A DNA stretch of 64,000 nt from Bin87 sp034423575. Its GTDB lineage: Bacteria > Chloroflexota > Dehalococcoidia > Lucifugimonadales > UBA3495. The stretch spans positions 11,619 through 75,618 of the forward strand of contig DAOUIF010000041.1 of assembly GCA_034423575.1 (NCBI GenBank). Reading direction: 5' to 3'. The notes beneath the pieces were generated by a model. That model did not search any database, was not told where the DNA came from, and was given only the letters and a program-made list of their open reading frames with translations. The position numbers and the translations under genes are program-made. Below, piece after piece: positions 51,662 through 60,575 of the stretch (position 1 is the stretch's first letter; each line of letters opens with the position of its first letter).

Positions 51662-52561
51662 TCAGTTCAGTTGGCGGAGCCTGGGATCGAGACGGTCGCG
51701 GAGCCAGTCGCCGAAGAGGTTCATTGACAGCACAACGAGCATGATGGCCAGGCCGGGCATGGTGGAGATCCACCAGGCCACCGCCAGGCGGTCGCGGCCA
51801 TCGGATACCATGCTGCCCCAGGCCGGCGTGGGCGGCGGAACCCCGGCGCCCAGGAAGCTCAACGTGGACTCCAGAAGGATGACGATGCCGACCTCAAGCG
51901 TGGCCAGCACGATGAGGGTGTTGATGACCCCCGGGAAAATGTGGATGAATAGGATGCGCGGTGTCGACGCTCCCGCCACCTTGGCCAGTGCGACGAAGTC
52001 CATGGTTTTCAGTTGGAGCACCTCGCCACGCACGTTGCGGGCGAAACGCGGCCACACGGCGATGGCCAGGATCGCGACGATGATCAGGAAGGACTGGCCC
52101 AGGGCCAATACCAGCACCAGGGCCAGCAATATGGTCGGTATCGCCAGTTTGATGTCCACGATTCGCATCAGGAATTCATCGAGCCAGCCACCGTACCACC
52201 CGGCGATGAGGCCACTGGCCACGCCAATGACCATGCCCACGCCTAGGGTAACTCCCGCCACCGCGAGCGAGATACGGGCGCCGAAGATGACCCGGCTCAG
52301 CATGTCGCGGCCCAAGTGATCGGTGCCCAGCAGGAACTCGGAGCTTCCTCCCGCTTCCCATGCCGGCGGCAGGTTACGGTCCCTCAGACCGCCCCGTTCG
52401 GGGTCGTGGGGTGCGATGAGCGGAGCAAAAACGCCGGTGATCACGAACAATGCCAAGAAGAACATGGGGATCAAGGGCCACCTGCGCAGCTGCCAGATTT
52501 TCCTGGCGATGCGGGCGGGCGCCGGTGCCGGTTGTACGACCAGAGTTGCGTCTGCTGCCAC
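51662..52561 (-). CDS. Oligopeptide ABC transporter permease (DppC-like)
   Basis: 299 residues. One N-terminal helix, the DppC loop (LGTDHLGRDMLSRVIFGARI), then five membrane helices and the EAA loop FVALAKVAGASTPRILFIHI. The typical C-terminal text AWGSMVSDGRD is present. It forms the channel with the DppB-like subunit, 15 bp upstream. Confidence 0.93.
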   Translation of the reverse strand: MAADATLVVQPAPAPARIARKIWQLRRWPLIPMFFLALFVITGVFAPLIAPHDPERGGLRDRNLPPAWEAGGSSEFLLGTDHLGRDMLSRVIFGARISLAVAGVTLGVGMVIGVASGLIAGWYGGWLDEFLMRIVDIKLAIPTILLALVLVLALGQSFLIIVAILAIAVWPRFARNVRGEVLQLKTMDFVALAKVAGASTPRILFIHIFPGVINTLIVLATLEVGIVILLESTLSFLGAGVPPPTPAWGSMVSDGRDRLAVAWWISTMPGLAIMLVVLSMNLFGDWLRDRLDPRLRQLN

Positions 52562-52576
52562 GATGTCCCTCCTCCT

Positions 52577-53512
52577 CTAGGCGTACCGGATCCTGGGATC
52601 AATGTATGCGTACATGATGTCAACCAGCAGGGCCGCGGTCACGTACATCAGCGTGAACACGATCACCACGGCCTGCAGCAGTGGATAGTCGTTGCCGGCC
52701 AAGGCTTGGATTGCCAGCTGTCCCAATCCCGGCCACGCGAACACGGTTTCGACGACCAGCGACCCTGTGACCAGGCTACCCAGGGTGATGCCGGCGAAAG
52801 TCAGCACCGGAATGAGCGCGTTGCGCAACGAGTGCTTCCAGATCACGATGTTGTTGGAGACGCCTTTGGCTCGCGCCAGCTTCACGTATTCGGAGTCCAG
52901 CACGTTGAGCATGGCCGACCGCAGCAGGCGCAGGTTGGCGGCGGCGTAAAACCATCCCAGCGTCACCGCCGGCAAGACAATGCTGGAGATCTCCTGCCGG
53001 CCGTACGGCGGCACCAAACTGTCCCCAAACCAATCATTCCAGCGCACCGAAAAGAGGAACACCAGCATGAGGCCCAGCCAGAACACCGGGGCGGATTGTC
53101 CCACAAGGGCGACCACTTTCCCGGACATGTCGAGGAAACTCCCTCGTTTCACCGCCGACAGGATACCCAGAGGCACTCCCACAACTACTGAAAACACGAA
53201 GGCGGCCAGGCCCAGCTGCAACGTTGCCGGAACCCGCTCCACGATGACCTCCATCGACGGCCGGCCTTCCTTGATCGATTGGCCGAAGTCACCGCGCAGG
53301 GCGCTTCCCAGGAATATGCCGTACTGCTGATAGTACGGTTTGTCCAACCCGAGAGTTGCCGTGAGCCGGTCCCAGTCCTCCTGGGTGGAATAGTCGTCCA
53401 GGTACACGTGTCTGGGATCACCGGCTGCGCGGCTCATCACGAAGATAATCAAGGAGACCGCAAGCAGGGTCACCAGGGCCAGCAGAATGCGCCGCACCAG
53501 GTATCGCTGCAT
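52577..53512 (-). CDS. Oligopeptide ABC transporter permease (DppB-like)
   Basis: 311 residues. MQRYLVRRILLALVTLLAVS is the common N-terminal helix of the DppB group, followed by a periplasmic loop and five further helices. The EAA loop reads EYVKLARAKGVSNNIVIWKH. Channel partner of the DppC-like subunit. It is preceded by a 109-bp gap and a four-span membrane protein of unknown family. Confidence 0.93.
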   Translation of the reverse strand: MQRYLVRRILLALVTLLAVSLIIFVMSRAAGDPRHVYLDDYSTQEDWDRLTATLGLDKPYYQQYGIFLGSALRGDFGQSIKEGRPSMEVIVERVPATLQLGLAAFVFSVVVGVPLGILSAVKRGSFLDMSGKVVALVGQSAPVFWLGLMLVFLFSVRWNDWFGDSLVPPYGRQEISSIVLPAVTLGWFYAAANLRLLRSAMLNVLDSEYVKLARAKGVSNNIVIWKHSLRNALIPVLTFAGITLGSLVTGSLVVETVFAWPGLGQLAIQALAGNDYPLLQAVVIVFTLMYVTAALLVDIMYAYIDPRIRYA

Positions 53513-53621
53513 GTTTCACTACCTCACAAACTGTTTCCCTGCGCGTTGCGGGTGGTCGTTGGTTTTTGCCGGTCTTCAGTTGACGCCTGCGACCAGCAGA
53601 CGGCATCGCGGATAGGTACGT

Positions 53622-54176
53622 TCACGACCTGCCGGCGGCGTGGGCAGACCCATCGCTTCCAGACCCTGCTCCGTTGGAACGTCCCACGGTGTCGCCGCGT
53701 CGCGGCTTGCGCGCGCGGGCAAATCTACCAAACACGCCTTCGTAGCCGATGTTGAACAGCAGCGCAATGATGTTTGGCACCAGCGCCGCCCCCAGGGCAA
53801 TGTAAGTTCGCGGCTTGAAAAGGTAGGGGCAAACGCCCACACATCTAGCGTCCTCGATGGCGGATATGTAGCCGCCGATCTGGAAACCGACCCAAGCCCC
53901 ACCAAAGCTTGCTGCGGACAGAGCAAGGCCCGCGCCGAGCAGAATAGGCCAAGCCGGGATGGAATCAACCCTAAGGCAAGTTAAACCCGCCCCGATGCCG
54001 GCGCCTACTCCGGCGCCTACCATGAGCATTATAAGAATTTTGGGCAGGGCCGCCACCCCGAAGAACACCGCCAACGCTGAGGCTATCGCCATCCCGATGG
54101 CTGCCAGAACGCCAGCCAGGGGGAACCCCAGCAGGGCTCTGGCGATGACCGATATCCAAGGCTTCTGCAGCCCCAT
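53622..54176 (-). CDS. Four-span membrane protein of unknown family
   Basis: 184 residues with four hydrophobic helices (about 10-35, 40-65, 75-100, 120-145), a Cys pair in ARCVGVCPYLF between the third and fourth, and a basic/Gly/Ser tail (about residues 150-184). Small Gly motifs (GAGVGAGIGAGL) suggest tight helix packing. It sits inside the oligopeptide ABC operon between a binding protein and DppB, where accessory genes are not usual. No family recognised. Confidence 0.65.
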   Translation of the reverse strand: MGLQKPWISVIARALLGFPLAGVLAAIGMAIASALAVFFGVAALPKILIMLMVGAGVGAGIGAGLTCLRVDSIPAWPILLGAGLALSAASFGGAWVGFQIGGYISAIEDARCVGVCPYLFKPRTYIALGAALVPNIIALLFNIGYEGVFGRFARARKPRRGDTVGRSNGAGSGSDGSAHAAGRS

Positions 54177-54210
54177 TTTGGCGTTCCCTGCCCGTTGTCA
54201 ACCCGTTGGA

Positions 54211-56094
54211 TTATCCTCGGGGCTGGATATATTCGTAACCGTTGATGTTGCGCAGGTCACGGTAACGTACGCCTTCGATCCAAGGCTGGATGTTGGGTCC
54301 GACCGGCCACAGGCTGTCGAAATTATACAGACCCACGCCGGTGATGGCGTTTTCGAACATGAAGGTGGCGATTTCGATGGCAAGCTCGCGGCGAGCCACC
54401 GAGTCGACCTCGGCCATGTGCTGCGAAACCTTCTCGTCCAGCCACGGGTGCTCAACTCCGCGGTTCCAGACGGCCTGGTGGTGCAACTTCGACAGCATTC
54501 CCGAGAAGCCCTGGCCGGGCTCCAGGCGGATACCGCCGGCGTGACATGTGGAACCCTGGTAGTTGCGGGCGATGAGGCTGGGCCGCAGAGTCGTGTAAGG
54601 CAGGTTCTGGAACTTGACGTCCACTCCGATGTCGCCCCACATGGAGGCGATGGCCTCACAGGCTTCCACTTCCACCGGCGCGCCGCGCAACGACGGGGTC
54701 AGCGTGATGCTGAAACCGTCAGGGTATCCGGCCTCGGCGATCAACTGCTTGGCCTTCTCCGGGTCGTACTCCCAGCGGAGTTCCGGCGGCAGCCAGCTTT
54801 CTTCGTACTGGCCGAAGTCCCAGAGGACGGCGGGGGACCCGTAGCCATGGAGCAGCGTGTCAACGATGCCCTGCCGGTCAATGGCGATGGACAGTGCGGT
54901 GCGAACCTTGGCCGCGTTCTTCCATTCTTCAGAATTTATGTCGGGATCAGCCGACACCCAGGGCAGGTCCGGATCGTAGCCGGGCTGCTGGTCTTCCGTG
55001 CCGATACCCACGTAGTACTGGCCGTAGAAAGTCAGAGCCGCTTCGCCGCCGCCGGGAACCCGCATGATCTCAGCGCCGTCGACGCTCTCAACCTCGGACA
55101 GGGAGTCGAAGGCCAGCAGCGTGGTATCGAGGTTTCCGGTCTTGAAACCGGCCACGCGGGATGATTCTTCGGGAATTTCCTGGAAGATCAACTCTGCGAA
55201 GTGGGGTGTTTTCCGCCAGTGGTTTTCCACGGCTTCCATGCGCCAGAACTCGCCGGTGCGGTATTCCACCAAGTCCCAGGAACCGGTTGCGGCGATCTGG
55301 TCGTTGGCTTCTTCCACCCCGAGTTCTTCGGTCTGTTTCTTGCTGACGATCCAAGTTCCGCCGCCGCCGGCGCTGGTCAGAATTTCGTTGACCGGAACCT
55401 CAGACCAGGGAGCGCCGGTATTAACCTCCACGGTGTAGTCGTCGACGGCTGTCGCGTGGCCCTCCGGGTTCTCCCAGATTCCACGCATGTTGGACGCCCG
55501 GGGGTGCTTCGAGCCCTCGGCTCCGAATTGCCGCATCGCCCAGATCACGTCTTCAGCGGTCATCTCGCCGTAGCCCTTGTGGAACTGGACGCCCTCGTTG
55601 AGGTTGAAAGTCCAGGTCGATCCGTCCGGGGACACCGACCATTCCCGGGCCAGCATGCCAACGGGCTTCAACTCGCTGGACACTGTCAGCAGCGACTCAC
55701 CGATAGGCGCAGTCTGCAGGACGAAAATCTGGGGGTTTCCGGTCAGGGCGGGGTGGCCCATGAAGGGTCCCAGTTCCTTCTGACCGACGATCAGCCTGCC
55801 GACGGGCTTATCGTCAACCATCACCTCGGCAGCTTGCGGCGTGGCCGTAGGCGCCGTCACCGCGGCCGCTACCGGGACCTCGGTGGCGGCCGGCGCGGAT
55901 GATCGGGATTCGGGAGCCGAGGCTTGCGTCGCCGCCGGCGCGGCCGGGGCCGCGCTCTGGCCGGCGGAGGTCTGGCCCGTGGCCGGAGCGGGGGTCTCCG
56001 CCGCGCCGCCGCAGGCAACCACCAGGGCCAGCAACAGGGACAGCGCGCCGAGACCGGCAGCGGCGGTCAGGGACTTTCCTGGAAATCGCAGCAT
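54211..56094 (-). CDS. Oligopeptide ABC substrate-binding lipoprotein (family 5), second copy
   Basis: 627 residues. Signal helix with lipobox LLALVVACGG, an Ala/Thr/Pro-rich linker to about residue 90, then the SBP_bac_5 body: SPDGSTWTFNLNEGVQFHKG, EDVIWAMRQFG, VRTALSIAIDRQGIVDTLL and YDPEKAKQLIAEAGYPDGF. It is close in sequence to the binding protein encoded just upstream (same blocks GYGEMTAEDV / EIPEESSRVAGFKTG), so the two arose by tandem duplication. Ligand may be a peptide or other oligomer. Confidence 0.93.
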   Translation of the reverse strand: MLRFPGKSLTAAAGLGALSLLLALVVACGGAAETPAPATGQTSAGQSAAPAAPAATQASAPESRSSAPAATEVPVAAAVTAPTATPQAAEVMVDDKPVGRLIVGQKELGPFMGHPALTGNPQIFVLQTAPIGESLLTVSSELKPVGMLAREWSVSPDGSTWTFNLNEGVQFHKGYGEMTAEDVIWAMRQFGAEGSKHPRASNMRGIWENPEGHATAVDDYTVEVNTGAPWSEVPVNEILTSAGGGGTWIVSKKQTEELGVEEANDQIAATGSWDLVEYRTGEFWRMEAVENHWRKTPHFAELIFQEIPEESSRVAGFKTGNLDTTLLAFDSLSEVESVDGAEIMRVPGGGEAALTFYGQYYVGIGTEDQQPGYDPDLPWVSADPDINSEEWKNAAKVRTALSIAIDRQGIVDTLLHGYGSPAVLWDFGQYEESWLPPELRWEYDPEKAKQLIAEAGYPDGFSITLTPSLRGAPVEVEACEAIASMWGDIGVDVKFQNLPYTTLRPSLIARNYQGSTCHAGGIRLEPGQGFSGMLSKLHHQAVWNRGVEHPWLDEKVSQHMAEVDSVARRELAIEIATFMFENAITGVGLYNFDSLWPVGPNIQPWIEGVRYRDLRNINGYEYIQPRG

Positions 56095-56142
56095 ATTTAC
56101 CTCATCGTCTTGTGATTGGTGTCGATTTTGCGGGTAGCTTTA

Positions 56143-57996
56143 CTACCGGTGCTTGATGTACTCGTAGCCGTTGATCTGGCGGACGTCGCTACGGCGGACA
56201 TACTCGCCCCACGGCTGGATGCGTGGCCCCACCGGCCAGATGGCGTCGATGTTGTAGTAAGTAAGGTCGGTGAGGGCGTGGTCAAACAGGAACTGCCCGA
56301 GTTCGCGCTCCATTTGCTCGCGCGCGTCGGGGTCCACTTCACCCATGGCGCGTCGCATCAGGTCATCGGACCACTGGTGCTCCAGTCCTCGGTTGAAGGG
56401 GTTTTCGGTCAGGTAGCTGCCGAAGCCGCTTGCCGGCGTGGGCAGGGGGCCACCGGCGTGGCAGGTCGCGCCCTGGTAGGTCCGGCCCACCAGCGTGGGG
56501 CGCAAGGTGCCGTAGGGGATGCGCTGGAAGTCCACGTCCAGGCCGATGTCATTCCACATCTGCGCGATGGCTTCGCAGCTTTCCACTTCCTGAGGCGCGC
56601 CGCGCAGGGCCGGCGTCAGGGTGATGTTGAACCCATCGGGGTATCCGGCCTCTTCCAGCAACTGCATGGCGCGTTCGGGGTTGTACTCCCAGTCCCGGCC
56701 GTCCAGGTAATGCTCGAAGCCGCTGTACGAGTGGATGGGCGTGGCGGTGCTGCCGTTGCCGGACAGGATTTCGTCAACCAGGGCCTGGCGGTCAATGGCG
56801 GTCATCAAGGCCAGGCGCACCTTGCGGGCCCGGTCCCACTCCGGCGAGGTAATATCGTCAGTTGGGGAAACCCACGGGTTTTCCGGGTCGTAGCCGGGAC
56901 GGGTTTCGACGCCCTCGACCGGGTACCAGTTTCCGTAAATCCGCAGGCTCTGCACGATGGCATTGGAAACCTTCATCAGTTCGGCGCCTTCCACCTCCAG
57001 CACGCTGGGGATGGAGTCGTAGCCCATCAGGAAGGTGTCCAGGGCGCCGGTCTTGAATCCGGCGACGCGGGAGGACTCTTCGGGGATTTCCCACATGACG
57101 AACTGGTCGAAGGCAGGGGTGTGCCGCCAGTGATCGCGGACCGCCTGCATCTTCCAGAACTCGCCGGTACGGTGGTCGATGATTTCCCAGGGACCGGTGG
57201 TGGCCATATTCGCGCTGGCCTCTTCGACGCCCAGTTCCTCGGTCTGCCTCTTGCTGGCGATGAAGGTGGAGGCGCCGCCGGGTGTCATGTGCCAGCGCTG
57301 GGCTATCACGTGCACCAGGGGTTCGCCGGTGTGCACCTGCACGGTGTAGTCGTCAACGATCATCGAGCCGTCGCGGTCCGCCCAGAACGTCTCCAACTGG
57401 CCGGCGCGGGGATGCTTGCTCAGCCCCCACTGCTGCATCGACCACACGACGTCCTCGGCCTTCATCTCGCCGTAGCCCTTGTGGAACTGCACGCCCTTGT
57501 TCAGATGGAAAGTCCACACAAGGAAGTCGTCGGAGATCTCCCACGATTCGGCAAGGAGGCCCTTGACCTCGCGGTTCACGTCTTCCTGCAGCAGCCCTTC
57601 CCCGATGGGAGCGGTGCCGTGGACGAAGATCTGCGGGTTGCCCAGGGTACTGGGGTGCAGGAAGAAGGGCCCCATTTCCTTGAGGCCGGTGCTCAGGATG
57701 CCCTTGGGTTCGGCCATCATCATGGAGTCTCCCGAACCGGCGGCCTGAGGCACCGCAGTCGGGGCGGCCTGGGCCGCTTGGGCGGGCGCCGCTTGTGCAG
57801 GCGCGGCCGGAGCGGCGGCCTGCTGGCTGCCGGAAGCGGGCTGCTGGGGCGCGGCCTGTTGCGCTGCTGCGGCAGTGGGAGCGGCGGCCGGAGCTTGCGA
57901 TTCTTCGGCGGTACCGCACGCGACGATGGGGGTTAGAACCAGCCCGCCTATTACAAGGGCGAGCAAGCTCTTGCGGCTGATCCCGGACCAACTCAT
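56143..57996 (-). CDS. Oligopeptide ABC substrate-binding lipoprotein (family 5), first copy
   Basis: 617 residues from the ATG at 57996, which has AGGAGG seven bases upstream; open codons before it are not used. Lipobox LTPIVACG, then a linker of Ala/Gln/Pro (QAAPAQAAQAAP) to about residue 90, then SBP_bac_5: FLVWTFHLNKGVQFHKGYGE, EDVVWSMQQWG, VRLALMTAIDRQALVDEIL. First gene of the operon behind the promoter at 58136-58164. Closely related to the next gene, from which it differs mostly in the ligand-contact region. Confidence 0.93.
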   Translation of the reverse strand: MSWSGISRKSLLALVIGGLVLTPIVACGTAEESQAPAAAPTAAAAQQAAPQQPASGSQQAAAPAAPAQAAPAQAAQAAPTAVPQAAGSGDSMMMAEPKGILSTGLKEMGPFFLHPSTLGNPQIFVHGTAPIGEGLLQEDVNREVKGLLAESWEISDDFLVWTFHLNKGVQFHKGYGEMKAEDVVWSMQQWGLSKHPRAGQLETFWADRDGSMIVDDYTVQVHTGEPLVHVIAQRWHMTPGGASTFIASKRQTEELGVEEASANMATTGPWEIIDHRTGEFWKMQAVRDHWRHTPAFDQFVMWEIPEESSRVAGFKTGALDTFLMGYDSIPSVLEVEGAELMKVSNAIVQSLRIYGNWYPVEGVETRPGYDPENPWVSPTDDITSPEWDRARKVRLALMTAIDRQALVDEILSGNGSTATPIHSYSGFEHYLDGRDWEYNPERAMQLLEEAGYPDGFNITLTPALRGAPQEVESCEAIAQMWNDIGLDVDFQRIPYGTLRPTLVGRTYQGATCHAGGPLPTPASGFGSYLTENPFNRGLEHQWSDDLMRRAMGEVDPDAREQMERELGQFLFDHALTDLTYYNIDAIWPVGPRIQPWGEYVRRSDVRQINGYEYIKHR

Positions 57997-58135
57997 TGAA
58001 CCACCTCCTGGCGGTGTTTCCCGTTGTGAACAGGCCGTAGGAAACGGGCTCATCGAGCCCGTCGCGGTAAGCCTTGGATTTGGTGAATTCCCTCTGGTAA
58101 TCGGTCGCAAAAATCAGGAATGCGAACGCCGTCGC

Positions 58136-58164
58136 AGTCTATCGGACGTACTTTGCAATGTCAA
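58136..58164 (-). promoter_or_regulatory. Promoter of the oligopeptide ABC operon
   Basis: On the minus strand TTGACA (58159-58164), a 17-bp spacer and TAGACT (58136-58141). The start would be near 58129, giving a leader of about 130 bases before the first binding-protein gene. Confidence 0.72.
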
Positions 58165-58295
58165 TATAGTCTGTACCAATTATCAATGCTAGCTACTATC
58201 GTGAAATATGATGAGCCTAGTGAGCCGGTGCGCAAGTTGCGAATTATGCTCTGAGCGGGGACAAACGCCGTCACATGCGCAAGCATCCCTGGCCG

Positions 58296-58377
58296 GTTAC
58301 ACGGCATTTACCGCGCCGTTATCGGGAGTTCACAGAAAGGCAACCGGGTTGTAACCGCGCCGCAACGGACGCGCAAA
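58296..58377 (+). promoter_or_regulatory. Eight-unit 11-bp operator array upstream of the nitrate operon
   Basis: Eight five-base units spaced by exactly six bases: GTTAC, TTTAC, GTTAT, TTCAC, GCAAC, GTAAC, GCAAC, GCAAA (first at 58296, last at 58373-58377). The 11-bp direct-repeat register and the G-N-N-A-C consensus are those of OmpR-type regulators such as GlnR (GTNAC-n6-GNAAC) or PhoP. It ends 10 bp before a possible -10 (TATTCT, 58388-58393) with no good -35, the layout of an activator-dependent promoter. Nitrogen control by a GlnR-like protein is inferred. Confidence 0.65.
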
Positions 58378-58429
58378 ACACGCCGCCTATTCTGAATCGT
58401 GCTTACCAGATCGGGAGCGCGATCAGACC

Positions 58430-60571
58430 ATGCAGCAGAACATCGGCGAATTCAAAGCAACTATGGGCGCTACGGCGACCCATTGCCCGTACTGCGCGTT
58501 CCAGTGCGGCATGCGAATTTCTGGCGCCGGCAACGATCCGGCTATCGTCGGCGACCCTGAGTTCCCGGTAAACAAAGGCGCCTTGTGCATCAAGGGTTGG
58601 ACCGCCGCGGCCACGCTGTCGCATCCTGAGCGGCTCGCCACTCCATTGGCGAGGGACGCGGCAGGCACTCTCGTACCGGTGAGCTGGGACGAGGCGCTGG
58701 ACCGCGTCGCGCAGGGGTTCAGGAATGCCCAGGATGCGCACGGCAAAGACGCGGCCGGTATCTTCGGCGGCGGTTCGCTGACCAATGAAAAGAGCTACCT
58801 GCTGGGAAAATTCGCGCGCGTAGCGTTGCGGACGTCCAACATCGACTACAACGGCCGGTTCTGCATGTCCTCGGCGGCGGCCGCTACCATCGGTTCGTTG
58901 GGGATCGACCGGGGGCTGCCTTTTCCGCTGGAGGACATCACCGACGCCGAAGCGGTGTTAATGACCGGAAGCAATTCGGCCGAGACCATGCCGCCACTGA
59001 TGCAGTATTTCGAGGCGCAGCGGGCCAACGGCGGCAAGCTGATCGTAGTCGACCCGCGTTTGACGGCGACAGCGGTTCGAGCGGATCTGCACCTGCGCCT
59101 GACGCCGGGAACCGACGCCGCTTTGGCCAACGGTCTGCTCCACATCCTCATGCGTGACGCTCTGATCGACCAGGACTATATCGAACAGCGCACGGAAGGG
59201 TTCGAGGGGGTCAAGAGCACTATAGCCACCTACTGGCCGGAGCGCGTGGAACGCATCACCGGAGTGCCAGAGCAGGAACTGGAAAGAGCGGCGCACATGC
59301 TGGGCGCGGCGAAGACCGCGATGGTGCTCACCGGTCGCGGGACCGAGCAGCAGGCGCAAGGGGTCAGCAACGTGCGGTCGTTCGTCAATCTGGCGCTTGC
59401 GCTCGGACTGATCGGGAAACCCAACAGCGGTTACGGCTGCCTTACCGGACAGGGCAACGGACAAGGCGGACGGGAGCACGGTCAAAAAGCGGACCAGTTG
59501 CCCGGCTACCGCCGTATCGATGATCCGGTGGCCAGGGCGCATGTGGCCGCAGTGTGGGGCGTGGACGAAGACCGTATCCCGGGGCCGGGAAAGTCCGCAT
59601 ACGAAATGCTCGACGCCCTGGGTCAAGATGGCGGAGTGCGCGCGTTGTTGATCATGGGATCGAACGTCGTGGTCTCGGCGCCCAATGTCAATCACGTGGA
59701 AGAGCGGCTCCGCTCCCTGGACTTCCTGGCGGTGAGCGATTTCTTCCTGTCGGAGACCGCAGAGTTGGCCGACGTGGTTCTGCCGGCGGCGCAGTGGGCG
59801 GAGGAGGAAGGCACCATGACCAACCTGGAAGGCCGGGTGATCCGCCGCCGCCGTGTAACGCCGCCGCCGGCGGGCGCCAGGGACGATATCGCGGTGATCT
59901 GTGAGTTGGCGGAGCGTCTCGGCGAAGGGAAGTATTTTCGTTACGCCGGCTCGGAGGAGATATTCGACGAATTGGGACGGGCATCGGCCGGTGGGCCTGC
60001 GGACTACTCGGGCATCACGTACGAAAAAATCGATGCCAACGACGGTGTCTTCTGGCCGTGCCCAAATACTGCACACGGCGGGACGCCACGCATGTTCGCC
60101 GACGGTTTCCCCACCCCCACAGGACGGGCCAGGTTCCACGTGGTCCGGCACGGATCGCCGGACGAGGAGCCGGACGCCGACTTTCCCCTTTATCTGACCA
60201 CCGGGCGCAACCTGTCGCAGTACCAATCGGGCACTCAAACGCGGCGGATCGAAGAACTGCGCGACATGACGCCGACGCCGCTGGCGGAGTTGCATCCCGT
60301 CACGGCGGCCCGCTACGGGCTGGCGGATGGCAGCGGAGTCACGCTGGCCACCCGCAGGGGCGTGGCGATATTCAAAGTCAAGATTACGCGGAGCATACGC
60401 GAAGACACTGTGTTTGTTCCGTTCCACTGGGGCGGCATCCAGGCCGCCAACCGGCTGACCAATCCAGCGCTGGACCCCACCAGCCGGATGCCCGAGTTCA
60501 AGGTCTGCGCAGTGCGCATCGAGGCAGCACCGGACAAAACACACCGCACCACCGTCGACAGAGGTGAATGA
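58430..60571 (+). CDS. nasA: Assimilatory nitrate reductase catalytic subunit
   Basis: 713 residues. [4Fe-4S] ligands C19, C22, C26 and C53 (HCPYCAFQCG; NKGALCIKG) open a molybdopterin oxidoreductase. The molybdopterin-contact text includes NGRFCMSSAAAA, TGSNSAETMPPLMQYFEA, and TGQGNGQGGREHGQKADQ, the last being typical of cytoplasmic assimilatory enzymes (NasA/NarB). The Mo ligand is taken to be the Cys in FCMSS. No signal peptide, so it is cytoplasmic. No in-frame UGA. First gene of the operon; stop overlaps the region of the nasB ribosome-binding site. Confidence 0.9.
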   Translation: MQQNIGEFKATMGATATHCPYCAFQCGMRISGAGNDPAIVGDPEFPVNKGALCIKGWTAAATLSHPERLATPLARDAAGTLVPVSWDEALDRVAQGFRNAQDAHGKDAAGIFGGGSLTNEKSYLLGKFARVALRTSNIDYNGRFCMSSAAAATIGSLGIDRGLPFPLEDITDAEAVLMTGSNSAETMPPLMQYFEAQRANGGKLIVVDPRLTATAVRADLHLRLTPGTDAALANGLLHILMRDALIDQDYIEQRTEGFEGVKSTIATYWPERVERITGVPEQELERAAHMLGAAKTAMVLTGRGTEQQAQGVSNVRSFVNLALALGLIGKPNSGYGCLTGQGNGQGGREHGQKADQLPGYRRIDDPVARAHVAAVWGVDEDRIPGPGKSAYEMLDALGQDGGVRALLIMGSNVVVSAPNVNHVEERLRSLDFLAVSDFFLSETAELADVVLPAAQWAEEEGTMTNLEGRVIRRRRVTPPPAGARDDIAVICELAERLGEGKYFRYAGSEEIFDELGRASAGGPADYSGITYEKIDANDGVFWPCPNTAHGGTPRMFADGFPTPTGRARFHVVRHGSPDEEPDADFPLYLTTGRNLSQYQSGTQTRRIEELRDMTPTPLAELHPVTAARYGLADGSGVTLATRRGVAIFKVKITRSIREDTVFVPFHWGGIQAANRLTNPALDPTSRMPEFKVCAVRIEAAPDKTHRTTVDRGE

Positions 60572-60575
60572 TCCC

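Noticed and set aside
53576..53968. 130-codon frame overlapping the four-span membrane gene
   Set aside because: Shadow in another phase; the membrane protein frame has coherent helices.
58430..60571. Selenocysteine-containing formate dehydrogenase
   Set aside because: No in-frame TGA, and the TGQGNGQGGREHG block is typical of assimilatory nitrate reductase.
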